A stretch of DNA of 64,000 nucleotides from Arctic95D-9 sp035967665. GTDB lineage: Bacteria; Verrucomicrobiota; Verrucomicrobiia; Verrucomicrobiales; DEV007. The notes below the pieces were generated by a model, which saw only the letters and a program-made list of their open reading frames with translations, had not been told where the DNA came from and ran no database searches. The DNA lies in NCBI GenBank assembly GCA_035967665.1, contig JAYWLB010000060.1, positions 1 to 64,000 on the forward strand, read 5' to 3'. Within the stretch, counting starts at the first letter, position 1. Each line of letters starts with the position of its first letter. Below, piece after piece: positions 1-8,997 of this stretch. A program made the translations under genes and the position numbers.

Positions 1-125
1 GTAATGATTTGCTTGTTGGTTTTGGGTGTTTAGTTTTCTTTAAAAAACTGTTTATTAAAATTAGTAGAAGTGGAGTGGGGGTTCCGGCTTCAATACGCAG
101 GATGCCGGACGAAAGTTCAATTGGT

Positions 126-156
126 GGGGTGTCTTAGCCGAAGCTAATGAGACCCC
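126..156 (-). terminator. possible terminator hairpin after the pilin gene
   Basis: Just downstream of the pilin stop (minus strand) the RNA can fold into a hairpin with a UUCG tetraloop closed by UAGC/GCUA. It continues through UCU/AGA and GGGG/CCCC with small bulges. No clear U-tract follows, so it may be an RNA-stabilising or Rho-assisted end rather than a classical intrinsic terminator. Confidence 0.4.
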
Positions 157-162
157 TGCCAG

Positions 163-564
163 TTAGTTCCCCGTATACTGAAGCATTCCGTTGGAGATGG
201 AGAGGTACTTGGCAGCACCTGCTGTCTCGCTGACGGCATCGGTTGGGTTCAAGCCGGGAACACCGAAGAATGTGTTCTGGAATGGTCCGGGATCTGTAAC
301 CGTGTTACCGGTGATGACTTTCCTAATGACTGCCTTCTCGTTTGTGGAAGTTCCAACGAAATCGAGGCCGGCTGCCTGTGCTGATGCGCAAACAGAAGCA
401 AGGTTCTGAGCATTTCGGCGGTAGGTAGCGTCCTTGGCGGAGTCGTTAATACGACCGATGTTGGGAACGGCGATGGCGGCAATGATGCCGATCACAGCGA
501 TGACGACGAGCATCTCGACAAGGCTGAAGCCGCGTTTGGACGAGAGATGGTTATTTACTTTCAT
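163..564 (-). CDS. type IV pilin / major pseudopilin
   Basis: A 133-residue prepilin. The short basic leader ends in KRG, followed by FSLVEM and a continuous hydrophobic helix to about residue 37. This is the classical class III signal with Gly-1, Phe+1 and Glu+5 for cleavage and methylation by a prepilin peptidase. The globular part is short and ends in a serine/glycine-rich C-terminus without a cysteine pair. It is the last gene of the minus-strand pilus operon but has its own AT-rich upstream region with a plausible promoter. That fits a subunit needed in far larger amounts than the assembly proteins. A pseudopilin of a type II secretion-like machine is the alternative. Confidence 0.9.
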   Translation of the reverse strand: MKVNNHLSSKRGFSLVEMLVVIAVIGIIAAIAVPNIGRINDSAKDATYRRNAQNLASVCASAQAAGLDFVGTSTNEKAVIRKVITGNTVTDPGPFQNTFFGVPGLNPTDAVSETAGAAKYLSISNGMLQYTGN

Positions 565-635
565 GGTATGGTTGTCTTTTTGTTGGGTTTGGTATGAAGA
601 GTTCGGGATGTTGTTGACCGAAATACTTCGAGATC

Positions 636-664
636 AATATAGTTCGTATTTACTGTAAATACAA
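636..664 (-). promoter_or_regulatory. predicted sigma-70-type promoter for the pilin gene
   Basis: On the minus strand a -35-like TTGTAT (659-664) and a -10-like TATATT (636-641) are separated by exactly 17 bp in an AT-rich stretch between pilC and the pilin gene. The -10 matches consensus at 5 of 6 bases and the -35 at 3 of 6. Confidence 0.5.
646..662. promoter_or_regulatory. perfect 17-bp palindrome inside the pilin promoter spacer
   Basis: GTATTTACTGTAAATAC is a perfect 8-bp inverted repeat around one central base. It lies between the predicted -10 and -35 elements of the pilin promoter and runs into the -35. That is a typical position for a dimeric repressor operator; the regulator is not identified. 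Confidence 0.5.
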
Positions 665-719
665 TATTTTTTATAAAATTAACAATTGTGATTGCGCAGT
701 CTTGGGACCGGGGTTTGGC

Positions 720-1943
720 TTATTTTTTGAGAAGAGCGTCCCCGAGGCTGAAGACAGGTGCGTAGATGGCGTATACGAGAAAGCCGACCATAGAACCGAG
801 GAGGACGATCGTGACGGGCTCGATCAGCTTATCGATTTGATTGGCAGCGGTATCGAGTTCGTCTTCGTAATCTTCAGCGATTTCGTTGAGGAGTTCCGTG
901 TCGGCGCCTGTTTCCGCCGCCGTTTCCATGAATCCGCAAATAAGGCGCCCGTCATTTCCGAGCCAGTGGGATTCGATGAGGAAGGCATCCGGCATTGTCA
1001 TCCCTGCCATGATGTGTTCTCTCACCTTGGTGAAAAATGTCTTGTAGTGATAGTGCCACGAGGTCGCCGCAGTGATATCAAGAGCCGTGGTCAGTCGAAC
1101 ATTGGCTTCAATAAGAAGTGCCAATGTGCGAAAGCCGACCGCTGCAGCTGATTTTCGAACAAGGTTGGAAACCGACGGAATCTTGATGAACAGATCCTGC
1201 ATGAACTTCAGCCGGTTGATTTTTCCCCAGTTCTTGAAAAAGGCGATGAGGCCGATAATGGGCAGGGCCACGACCCAGGGTTGCTTCAGTAGGATATCGG
1301 AGAAAGCCATCATGCCCTTGGTGGCGGCAGGGAGGTCATGATCCAGTGACTGGTAGAGTTTTGACATGGCCGGGACCAGCGTAAAGCTCATCGTAATAAC
1401 AACACCAATCCCGAGAACCATGACGACCGCGGGATAGATCATTCCGGACTTCAACTTTTTGATAATCCGTGAAGTCTTTTTCTGGCTGTTTCCGATTCTC
1501 CGGAAAATTTCGGGCAGTCGTCCCGCTTCCTCTCCGGCACGAATCAGCGCAATCAGGTCTGGAGTGAAAACATCATCCTTTTTCGCCATCGCGTCACTGA
1601 TCTTTTCGCCTTTTGCGAGATCATCGGCGACGTCGGCAATGAGTCCACGAAACCGGGGAGTCTTCACCCGGTTTGCCTGGAGGTGAAAACTTTTGATGAT
1701 GGGAATGTTCCGATCAAAACATTTCGCAAGTCCGTTGAAGAGGACGACGCGGTCATCGAGGTTTTTCTTGGATGCTGAAAGCCGCTGGATCGTTTCGTCG
1801 AGTCCTTTGATGTCGGCAATTTCGGCTGTTTCCACCTGCGTTTTTCCCGAACCAATGAGAGCCTTGGCATCGGTATCGGTATCGATCACCAAAGCGGATT
1901 TCCTTCCGGTGTGGACGTTTGTTAGAGAAACTTTCTTTAGCAT
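720..1943 (-). CDS. pilC: type II secretion system F / PilC family platform protein
   Basis: At 407 residues this has the usual length of the inner-membrane platform protein of type IV pili and type II secretion. Two GspF/PilC repeats are visible. The first (around residues 65-185) carries AKGEKISDAM and LIRAGEEAGRLPEIF. The second (around 270-395) carries the matching FMETAAETGADTELLNEIA. Each is followed by hydrophobic segments (about 168-190, 215-235, 375-395). It should couple the PilT-type ATPase to pilus subunits. It lies between the minor prepilin gene and the pilin gene in the operon. The N-terminal 60 residues replace the usual PilC N-terminus and are not recognised. Confidence 0.92.
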   Translation of the reverse strand: MLKKVSLTNVHTGRKSALVIDTDTDAKALIGSGKTQVETAEIADIKGLDETIQRLSASKKNLDDRVVLFNGLAKCFDRNIPIIKSFHLQANRVKTPRFRGLIADVADDLAKGEKISDAMAKKDDVFTPDLIALIRAGEEAGRLPEIFRRIGNSQKKTSRIIKKLKSGMIYPAVVMVLGIGVVITMSFTLVPAMSKLYQSLDHDLPAATKGMMAFSDILLKQPWVVALPIIGLIAFFKNWGKINRLKFMQDLFIKIPSVSNLVRKSAAAVGFRTLALLIEANVRLTTALDITAATSWHYHYKTFFTKVREHIMAGMTMPDAFLIESHWLGNDGRLICGFMETAAETGADTELLNEIAEDYEDELDTAANQIDKLIEPVTIVLLGSMVGFLVYAIYAPVFSLGDALLKK

Positions 1944-1982
1944 GGCTTCAGAGATTTATGATGAGAATGAAGGTGGGGAAGA

Positions 1983-2480
1983 CTATGGGGCAAGGGTGCT
2001 GACACGGGAGAATTCCGATACCTGAACCGATTCAGAGCGAAGCACATCGACATGCTCACTTCGTGTCGCCGCTTTGTCTCCACCGGTCCACTGTTCCACG
2101 TCCTTGTCGTAAGCGGCAGTGGCTCCGGAAGGGAAATAGGTCATGGTGATTCTCATGATGGGAAGACTCGCTGTTCCGGTCGGCCCCATGCCGTTCGCAG
2201 ATACCTGGCGGGACACGAATGTGATCGAGTCGACGATGGGTTCATTGGGAAGCAGTGCTGGAATCTCAGAAGGTTCCATCCCGAGGCGGTAAAGGCGGGC
2301 TGCGTTGTCGAGGTAGTTGAAGGCCCTCACTGACCTTTCGTTGATCTCCTCCTGCGTCACGAGCGAGAGAGACATCGAGCATGCCGCGCTCACGCCGATG
2401 AGGAGCACCCCCGAGGCTACAAGGGCTTCAATTAAAGTGTAGCCTTTTTGCCGATAAGAACGTTTCGAGAAAAACTTCAT
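1983..2480 (-). CDS. minor prepilin, PilV/GspI-like
   Basis: 165 residues. The leader ends in RQKG and is followed by YTLIEALVASGVLLIGVSAA, a textbook prepilin cleavage and methylation site (Gly-1, Glu+5). The rest is a small soluble domain with no family I recognise. It sits 8 bp after the upstream PilX-like gene, so the two are surely co-transcribed. The position next to two other prepilin-like genes suggests a priming complex of minor pilins at the pilus tip, as PilV/W/X form in other bacteria. Confidence 0.8.
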   Translation of the reverse strand: MKFFSKRSYRQKGYTLIEALVASGVLLIGVSAACSMSLSLVTQEEINERSVRAFNYLDNAARLYRLGMEPSEIPALLPNEPIVDSITFVSRQVSANGMGPTGTASLPIMRITMTYFPSGATAAYDKDVEQWTGGDKAATRSEHVDVLRSESVQVSEFSRVSTLAP

Positions 2481-2488
2481 GGTGGTTT

Positions 2489-4162
2489 CTATTTCCGGTA
2501 GGCCTCAATCCAGGCGTGGCGGGTAGAGTTGGTGTCCAGATTCGAGTAGTCCGTTTCCTGTTCCAATGTCAGGGTTCCTCCAGTGATGTTGAGCTCTGAG
2601 TTGGTTCGAATCCCCCCCCGGATTGTCGCACCGCTCACAGGCGAGAGGTTGAATGAAGCGGGAATTCCTCTGGTTTCGAGAAGCATGCTCCATTTAGGAA
2701 AGGGAACTGAACCGGCGAAACGAAACGTCGCCGGTGTTGTCTGAGGAGCGGAGCCCTCCATCGTCAGGCCGAGAATGATCCGGCGTCGGTTCGCGTGTCT
2801 GAATGAGGCCGTCGAAAAATCCGCATCGCCGTCGTGTCGTGCGATGATGATAGATCTGGGGGGGAGTGACGCTGCCGATCCCTCGTCAGTTGCGTTGCTT
2901 TGACCGACGAGTTGAACAGTGTTAGATGCTTGAATGTAGAGGTCTGGAAGTCCAGCCTGATTGAGATACACCCAGATGTTGCCGTTTCCATCCGAAGTGT
3001 AGAGCGTATTGTTTTTCACGTTGAGGGTTTCCATATCCGACTCCATGAGCGTGCCGTGAGTTGCCATCAAGGTCGACAATGCGTCGTTTGGAATCGGAAG
3101 GTGTTGCTCGAAGACCTGCCTGAACTGGGCGCCGGTGAAGGCGGGATTGTTCTTTTGCACAACCGCTGTTAGAACCCGGCTCGAAAGGGGATAGTAGGGA
3201 ACGAGGGAGTTCACCAGGGTTGAAGGATCCTCGGTTTGGATCTGTGTCTCCAGTGCGGCATCGTAGCCGGTGTCTGCTCTGGTTGCGGGGCCCGGACCTG
3301 CTGTGGATACTACCGATCCATCGAGAACCACTTTGCTGCCCATTTTGTCGTAATAGGAATTGTGGGTGTTCGTGCTGGATTCAAAATAGTCCATTGTTCC
3401 GTCATACCATCCACCGCCTGTCGACAGTCCGGTCGTGGTGTGGGGAATCGGGTAGTTGAGCGGAAGCGTATTGGTGCCTGCTACGGTCGGGAGGGTTGTT
3501 GTTCCGCCGATGCGATTGGGAAGGACATACTCGTTGGCGCGCAAACCGGCTCCGAAGTCCTTTTTGACGGCATCCCAGAAAACCGCTCTGCCTTTAACAT
3601 GCAGGCTTCCGGAGACGAGTGGGTTGCCAGAAGCCGGCACTGCCGGGGGATAGAAGGTTAGGAGCTCCCCGCCGAGGTTGGGGTGATAGCTTCGCAACTG
3701 AAATTCCCAGGACTCATACTCTGATCCTTTCATGGCAGCCACGTCTTTGAAGAGGCGGACTTCAACATCTGTTGAGAAAGCGCGCGAAGGGGACGCACCG
3801 TTTTTTGCCTGACGTGAATTGGAGGTCTCGGTGAGCGGTGCCGTGGTGTAGGGCATCACGATGCACTGCCCCAGATCATCGACGGTGTCGTCGATCGTGT
3901 ATTCTGAATAGCTGCCGGATGCCGTTTTGTCGTGCAGGTGATTGTTGTAGATCGCGTAGTAGGCGAGCGCTTTGCTGTTCTCTCTCACGGTGCGGCGCTC
4001 GAGTGCCGCCATATTTGCCTCAACGAGGTGCCCTCTCGCATCCATCAATGAAATCCACGCGGTAACCCCGAGCGTTCCGATCGTTGCCATAACCATGCAG
4101 ATAACGAGGATGCTTCCTTCCTGTTGTTTCGCACGATTCGTATGGTGAGATGGATGATTCAT
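2489..4162 (-). CDS. PilX-like large minor pilin or pilus-associated protein
   Basis: 557 residues. The N-terminus has a short polar leader (KQQEGSILVICMVMATIGTLG), a single hydrophobic helix, and then a long secreted domain rich in Thr, Ser, Asn and Gly. There is no Glu+5, as is typical of PilX/GspK-type proteins that cap the minor-pilin complex. Its length is two to three times that of an ordinary PilX. The soluble part (roughly 60-557) may therefore be an adhesive tip domain; that is inference, and no named domain is recognised. It lies between the two other prepilin-like genes. Confidence 0.6.
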   Translation of the reverse strand: MNHPSHHTNRAKQQEGSILVICMVMATIGTLGVTAWISLMDARGHLVEANMAALERRTVRENSKALAYYAIYNNHLHDKTASGSYSEYTIDDTVDDLGQCIVMPYTTAPLTETSNSRQAKNGASPSRAFSTDVEVRLFKDVAAMKGSEYESWEFQLRSYHPNLGGELLTFYPPAVPASGNPLVSGSLHVKGRAVFWDAVKKDFGAGLRANEYVLPNRIGGTTTLPTVAGTNTLPLNYPIPHTTTGLSTGGGWYDGTMDYFESSTNTHNSYYDKMGSKVVLDGSVVSTAGPGPATRADTGYDAALETQIQTEDPSTLVNSLVPYYPLSSRVLTAVVQKNNPAFTGAQFRQVFEQHLPIPNDALSTLMATHGTLMESDMETLNVKNNTLYTSDGNGNIWVYLNQAGLPDLYIQASNTVQLVGQSNATDEGSAASLPPRSIIIARHDGDADFSTASFRHANRRRIILGLTMEGSAPQTTPATFRFAGSVPFPKWSMLLETRGIPASFNLSPVSGATIRGGIRTNSELNITGGTLTLEQETDYSNLDTNSTRHAWIEAYRK

Positions 4163-4176
4163 TCGATCTGTTGATG

Positions 4177-5157
4177 CTAGAGGTTAGGGAACATGGGGAC
4201 AGCGACCGTGAAAGACGTCCGTCCTGTCATGCCTTCGTACGCCTGCCGCGGGGAAGTTGCGGGATCGGTTCCTGTGAATGGAGGGTGCTTGAGAAAATTG
4301 TTGGCAGGGTCAGGCAGCCAGATCATGTAAAATGGATTGCCATGTGCCACTTTGAAGCGGTCAATGGCAGTCCCTTCGCTGACGGCCTGGCGCGAAGCGC
4401 GTTCAAAAGTTGCAAAGAGAGGAAAGAAGGGATCCCCCGATCCCTCTGAAAAGTAGGTGTCGTAGAAATCGGTCAGGGTATTGTTCTTGTATCGCCGCAC
4501 CGAGGCATAGGTTCCCGCCAGATTCGTCGGTGTGATGAAATCAATCTCCCAGATTGCGTGGACCCTGATGTAGCCGGGGTTGGTTTCCGGTGAAAGCATG
4601 TAGATCGTGGTGCTGGGATGTGTCGTCGGAGGGATTGTTCGAATCGAAGCGTCGTAGATGCCTGTTGAAGTAGGCTCCACCGAGGCGAGGAAGGTCCGGA
4701 ATGATTCGGGGCTGTCCAGAACAGGGCGCGGAACGGTGCTTCCCGGGTCTCCCGCCGCGTATCTGAAGAATTCGGGACGAAGGGTGTTGAGCTTGTTCCT
4801 CGGAAGGCAGAAAATGGCATTGCTTGAGTCACAATCCTCCAGAAGCATGTCCCGGAATTCCTGAACGAGGGCGGCTTTTCCGTAGTTCGGCGCTGAATAG
4901 GTCCGGATCACGTCGCCACTGACACCGTAGAAGTTCAAGTTGTACTTCTCCCCGATGTTGACGTCGAGGATAGTCGTGAGGCGCTTTGAATTGATAGTAA
5001 TGCTTTGATAGACGAGCGTCGCGGCTCCGAGGAAGATTGCGGAAAGAGCAATAGCAACGAGCATTTCCACGAATGTCCAGGCCCCGGTCGACAGGTTGCC
5101 GGGGGCGGGGCGACGGGTTCTCGATCGCATCGCCGGTTGGTCGTTCTTGATCTTCAT
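4177..5157 (-). CDS. minor prepilin, PilW/GspJ-like, with Ala at -1
   Basis: 326 residues. A 26-residue basic leader ends STGA and is followed by WTFVEMLVAIALSAIFLGAA, so Glu+5 and the hydrophobic helix are kept. The residue before the predicted cleavage site is Ala rather than Gly, which is uncommon and may slow processing. The remaining ~270 residues form an unrecognised secreted domain. It is separated by 14 bp from the PilX-like gene and 24 bp from the PilP-like gene, so it belongs to the same operon. Confidence 0.75.
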   Translation of the reverse strand: MKIKNDQPAMRSRTRRPAPGNLSTGAWTFVEMLVAIALSAIFLGAATLVYQSITINSKRLTTILDVNIGEKYNLNFYGVSGDVIRTYSAPNYGKAALVQEFRDMLLEDCDSSNAIFCLPRNKLNTLRPEFFRYAAGDPGSTVPRPVLDSPESFRTFLASVEPTSTGIYDASIRTIPPTTHPSTTIYMLSPETNPGYIRVHAIWEIDFITPTNLAGTYASVRRYKNNTLTDFYDTYFSEGSGDPFFPLFATFERASRQAVSEGTAIDRFKVAHGNPFYMIWLPDPANNFLKHPPFTGTDPATSPRQAYEGMTGRTSFTVAVPMFPNL

Positions 5158-5181
5158 GAAAGAGGGGGGAGAGCCTGGCTG

Positions 5182-5841
5182 TTATTCCGGTTCCGTAACG
5201 CTGGCCTGGCCGGAAACTTCGCTGGCCGTCTGCATGGTGCCGTTCCGTAAAATCATCGTTCCGAAAAGTTGCTCCGGTTGTTCCTCGTTGGAATCGCCGG
5301 TTCTCGGGCCCTGACCATGCAGCGCATAAGTAATGCGCGGTGTCAGGTCATAGGTGACCTGCATTGTTTTTCCGGTCAGTTCGCGACTTTCGACATCGAG
5401 CCAACCGAGGATGATGGAATTGTCTGAGATATCGATCACCTTGAGGCTCTCCACCTGCTGCTGTAGGAGTGGGGGGAGTTCCTTTCCTTTCTCGAGGATG
5501 ATGTCACCGAGAAGAATTCGTGGTCCGTTAGGGCCGATACTGCGTCCCTTAACCGACAGCGTCGAGAGTTTCTGGCGAATTTGGATTTCCTCCTGATTCT
5601 CCTCACCGTTTGCTCTCGCTTCGTCTGCAGCCGAGCGACGCGCGTAGGGGTTCCTTTCATTCGCTTTTGTGATGAGCGGGGATTTGTCTGCCGGGCGCAT
5701 TTCGATCATGCGGGACGGGGTGTAGTTCGCTACCGAAGGGGCGGCGACAGGCATTCCGTTCTCGTCGAGTTCCACTTCCTGCGCGGGCAGAAATGTTGAT
5801 CCGAGAAGAGCGAGAATTAAACTGATCTGGTAAATTTTCAT
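5182..5841 (-). CDS. PilP-like periplasmic pilus protein (Amuc_1102-like position)
   Basis: 219 residues from the ATG at 5841. This start was preferred because it gives a clean signal peptide (MKIYQISLILALLGSTFLPAQ), whereas the open frame upstream overlaps the previous gene. After a charged linker, a compact domain from about residue 95 contains SVKGRSIGPNGPRILLGDIIL and later KVIDISDNSIILGWLDVE. This is the pattern expected of a PilP-type domain that contacts the secretin. Sequence similarity is weak, so the call rests mainly on gene order after the PilM/N/O-like genes. Confidence 0.55.
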   Translation of the reverse strand: MKIYQISLILALLGSTFLPAQEVELDENGMPVAAPSVANYTPSRMIEMRPADKSPLITKANERNPYARRSAADEARANGEENQEEIQIRQKLSTLSVKGRSIGPNGPRILLGDIILEKGKELPPLLQQQVESLKVIDISDNSIILGWLDVESRELTGKTMQVTYDLTPRITYALHGQGPRTGDSNEEQPEQLFGTMILRNGTMQTASEVSGQASVTEPE

Positions 5842-5875
5842 TTTGGCTTTCAGTGTGTTCGGATGATTGCCTCGA

Positions 5876-6424
5876 TTAACTTTCAGCGTCGGCGAGGAGG
5901 ATTGGGATCTGGACCTGGACATCCATGTGAATGTCGTTGCCGCGGTCGCCGCGAATAATGACGCATTTGCTGATCCGGCAGTGGGGGATTGACTTTTCAA
6001 TCTCGCCGAGCCAGTTCAGGGCTTTCGCATAGTCGTCTTCGACAACAAGGTCTGCGACGAGGGCGCTCTTGATTTGATCTTCCCGCTCCATTTCCTGTTG
6101 GGAGAATTTCTGGGATATCGTGAAAACATCGCCGTCACGAATAACTTCAACAATCTTCTGCTCCGCCTCCTGCGGGGTGCGGCAGGATTCGAAGTAGGGA
6201 GTCCACTCTGTATAGACGGTCCTGAGTTCTGATGTTTTCGAGTCCAGTGACTTCAGTTGGAAATCGCTGAGCTGTGCTCGTTGCTCGGCTCCTTCGGCTT
6301 CGAGCCGGACTCCTTCAGCAACCTCGCGGGCGGCGTTCGAAGCGTTGCGAAGCGAGTTTACTCCGTACAACATTCCTGCAATGAGGAGGATGATGAGGAA
6401 ACAGGCTGATTTATGTTCGTTCAT
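5876..6424 (-). CDS. PilO-like inner-membrane pilus assembly protein
   Basis: 182 residues with one N-terminal membrane helix (about 8-25), then a coiled-coil stretch to about residue 75, then a small alpha/beta domain. This is the architecture of PilO, which pairs with PilN in the periplasm to form the alignment subcomplex. No PilO signature is strong enough to prove it. In Akkermansia the equivalent slots are filled by Amuc_1099/Amuc_1100-type proteins. It is followed by the PilP-like gene after 34 bp. Confidence 0.55.
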   Translation of the reverse strand: MNEHKSACFLIILLIAGMLYGVNSLRNASNAAREVAEGVRLEAEGAEQRAQLSDFQLKSLDSKTSELRTVYTEWTPYFESCRTPQEAEQKIVEVIRDGDVFTISQKFSQQEMEREDQIKSALVADLVVEDDYAKALNWLGEIEKSIPHCRISKCVIIRGDRGNDIHMDVQVQIPILLADAES

Positions 6425-6459
6425 GATTTGGAAGGATGAAGTGAAGTTGGAGGGAGGTT

Positions 6460-7008
6460 CTACTTGGTGTTGTAGATAAGGGTGGCCTGGAAATCGGTGC
6501 GGTTGTGCCCTTTGACCTGCTGCGCGGAGTAGGTGAGATAGTTGAGTCCGTAGACCGCGTTCAAGGTGGTTTCGATCTGCTGGCTTCCACCGCCGTCGAC
6601 TTTCAGCTGCATCAGGGTATGCGCGGGAATCTCAGGGTTTCGAACGAGAGAGAGTTCGGCAATGGTTGAGTCTTTCCTCATGCTGCGTCCGACGTTCACG
6701 GCGACAGGTTGGAGCGGAAGGCAGGCCTCGAGCCACTTGGCAATTCCGTCGGCACGCTTTGCTTCTTCAACAATAGCCTGCTGTTTGCTCAACGTTGTAG
6801 CCTCTTGAGTTGTAGCCTCTGCAAGGCGATCATTCATTTCCGCCTCCGTCGCCTCATACGATTTGACGCTGAGGTAGAAATACAGGCTGAGCAGAACTGA
6901 TAAAGTTGCGAGCAGGTAGAATGCGATGGGGACAAGTTTGAAAGCCTGGGGTAAACCTGCGGAAACGTTCTGCCGCTCGGTTTTCAGGTCGTGGATAATG
7001 TTTTCCAT
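6460..7008 (-). CDS. PilN-like inner-membrane pilus assembly protein
   Basis: 182 residues. A cytoplasmic N-terminus of about 27 residues (candidate PilM-binding tail) is followed by a hydrophobic helix (about 28-48). A coiled coil rich in Glu, Ala and Gln reaches about residue 85, and then a folded domain follows. This matches PilN topology. It directly follows the PilM-like gene (25 bp gap), which is the conserved order pilM-pilN-pilO-pilP. Function by analogy: it links the cytoplasmic PilM ring to the periplasmic alignment complex. Confidence 0.58.
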   Translation of the reverse strand: MENIIHDLKTERQNVSAGLPQAFKLVPIAFYLLATLSVLLSLYFYLSVKSYEATEAEMNDRLAEATTQEATTLSKQQAIVEEAKRADGIAKWLEACLPLQPVAVNVGRSMRKDSTIAELSLVRNPEIPAHTLMQLKVDGGGSQQIETTLNAVYGLNYLTYSAQQVKGHNRTDFQATLIYNTK

Positions 7009-7033
7009 GATGTTAGGATTACCGGTGTTGAAA

Positions 7034-7900
7034 TTAGTTTTTTGACAGGATTTTCCAGAGGTTGTGCTCCTCGGTCACATCGGTGACGTTGAGGTTCCCG
7101 AAAAGAGGGAGGTAGGAATTGGTGAATCCTCCGCCGGTCTTGTCCTCCATCAGAAAAACTTTTGTCGATGCTTCGGCTCCTTCGATAAACGGGGTCAGCA
7201 TTTGTCGTACGGCGTGGTCGTCATTCGAAGGAAGTCCTGAACGACAGCGAAGGTCCTGCCATTGACCGTTTTTCTGTCTCAGGACACAGAGGGAGTTATC
7301 GAGCCAGGTCACGACAATGATATCCTGACTTTTCAGCGAGTTGTCAGTGGCGACGCGATTGAGGAAGTTGGTCGTCATCGCGAACAAACCGGAACAAATC
7401 CTCGCGGGGCGAAGGTTATTCGCCTTCATTGCCTCTTCGATTGATTTGATGAGCGAGTCATCGCAGGCCATCATCAGGCTTGCGCTGGTTTCCGGGTTGT
7501 GGTGGAGCGCGAACCGCTTGCTGCGATCATACTTCGCTCCGAGGATTGATTTAGGACTTTGGCGGAGCTCCTCCTGCCAGCCTTTTTTCCGGGAGAGGTT
7601 ATGCTCAAGGCTGATGATAAAGCGATTGTTCAGAGAGATTCCAACCCAACCGTCTTCAGTGTTTGAGCGCCAAATGTCACCCATACTTGCGGCTACATCA
7701 GCAAATTCACCGTCTGCTTCGCCGACATCATCGATGTTTCCGTTTTTGCCAACCATTGCCCAGCTGCAGTGGCCGCGACTCACGTTCACGATGACAGACT
7801 TCTTCTTCGGAAAGCGGCTTGGCCAGGCGAATCGGGGATTGTCGGCTTCCGGGCGGAAGGCCGCGAAAGTGAGTACTTCTTTAATGTCCTTAAGTTCCAT
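7034..7900 (-). CDS. PilM-like cytoplasmic pilus assembly protein (Amuc_1101-like)
   Basis: 288 residues, no signal peptide or membrane helix. Around residue 40 the motif VIVNVSRGHCSWAMV resembles the phosphate-1 strand of actin/FtsA-like folds. A second similar strand (DIIVVTWLDNSLCVLRQKNGQW) follows near residue 195, as in PilM. The glycines expected for ATP binding are poorly conserved, so nucleotide binding may be lost. It sits 6 bp after pilT and before the PilN-like gene. Confidence 0.6.
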   Translation of the reverse strand: MELKDIKEVLTFAAFRPEADNPRFAWPSRFPKKKSVIVNVSRGHCSWAMVGKNGNIDDVGEADGEFADVAASMGDIWRSNTEDGWVGISLNNRFIISLEHNLSRKKGWQEELRQSPKSILGAKYDRSKRFALHHNPETSASLMMACDDSLIKSIEEAMKANNLRPARICSGLFAMTTNFLNRVATDNSLKSQDIIVVTWLDNSLCVLRQKNGQWQDLRCRSGLPSNDDHAVRQMLTPFIEGAEASTKVFLMEDKTGGGFTNSYLPLFGNLNVTDVTEEHNLWKILSKN

Positions 7901-7906
7901 GACTGA

Positions 7907-8974
7907 TTAGGTGGTGGGAGAGTTGCTTTCGATGATGGTTTCTTTGTGAAGAAACTCCGCGACCTCGTGTTCGGTAAATCCAGTTGCCGGTGGTTTGTTA
8001 GAGTTCCAGCCTTCGAGCTCGCGTGTCTTGAGGGATTGTTCGAAGTTGATCATTCCTTTGGATTGACCTGTCTCGAGCTCGTGGTCGAGACGTTTGAAGT
8101 CACCGCGACGAACCAATCCTGTAACTGAATCGTAGGGGAAGAGAATTTCGTGAATGGGGAAACGTCTGCCCTGCGTTTCATCAAAGAGAAGTTGCTGGCA
8201 GAGAATCATCCGCATCGAATCCGCAAACGAGAGCATGGAGTTCTCGAGTCGGGCGGTCGGGATCATTTTGAGAAATCGCTGCACGGTCTGCGCTGCGGAT
8301 GAGGTGTGCATCGTCGCAATGACAACGTGGCCTGTCTCCGCTGCCTGAAGCGCAATTTCAGCGGTTTCACCATCCCGAATCTCACCCACCATGATCACAT
8401 CGGGTGCCTGTCGAAGTGATGCCCGGAGGGATGCTGCAAAATCAAATTCGTCCGATCCCATTTCCCTCTGGGTAATGAGAGAGGTCAGGTTCGTTGGAAG
8501 AATGTATTCGATTGGATCCTCAAACGTGATGATGTGCTCGCGACGGCGTTCCGCCCGGGCTTTGATCATCGATGCGATCGTGGTCGATTTACCGGAACCG
8601 GTCGCGCCACACACGAGGAAAAGGCCGTTTTCGGCCTCGAGGTAGGCTTTCATCGCCTGGGGCGGGAGCGAAATTTGCTCCGGAGCCGGAATCTGGCTGG
8701 GGAGAAGACGCATCACCCAGCGAAGCCGGCCGCGTGTCACCAGTTTGTTAACACGGAACCGGAGTGGCCCGATCTGCATCGCGTAATCCTCTGTTCCCGG
8801 TTTGATCTCAATCGCGTTCTCAGGTTGGTAGACAAACGAGTCGATCACCATTTCACCATTGTGGCGATAGATCAGCTGCTCCCAGGGGGTGATAAAGAAA
8901 TCACTTATATTGTACTGCTGGGCGAGATGCAGGATCCGGTTACCTAGCGGACTTCTTTCGTCGATGCCTTCCAT
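7907..8974 (-). CDS. pilT: PilT-family type IV pilus ATPase
   Basis: 355 residues. An N-terminal PAS-like half is followed by the secretion ATPase core. Visible motifs are Walker A GATGSGKST (near residue 122), the Asp box (HIITFEDPIEYI), the PilT-type Walker B run ending in DVIMVGEIRDGETAEIAL, and the His box (GHVVIATMHTSSAAQTV). It matches retraction ATPases (PilT/PilU) in size and in lacking the large N-terminal domain and zinc site of PilB. It is the first gene of the minus-strand operon. No PilB-type extension ATPase is present in the window, so that function is encoded elsewhere or this enzyme does both jobs. Confidence 0.92.
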   Translation of the reverse strand: MEGIDERSPLGNRILHLAQQYNISDFFITPWEQLIYRHNGEMVIDSFVYQPENAIEIKPGTEDYAMQIGPLRFRVNKLVTRGRLRWVMRLLPSQIPAPEQISLPPQAMKAYLEAENGLFLVCGATGSGKSTTIASMIKARAERRREHIITFEDPIEYILPTNLTSLITQREMGSDEFDFAASLRASLRQAPDVIMVGEIRDGETAEIALQAAETGHVVIATMHTSSAAQTVQRFLKMIPTARLENSMLSFADSMRMILCQQLLFDETQGRRFPIHEILFPYDSVTGLVRRGDFKRLDHELETGQSKGMINFEQSLKTRELEGWNSNKPPATGFTEHEVAEFLHKETIIESNSPTT

Positions 8975-8997
8975 GGGATGTTTGCGGGTTTAAAAGA

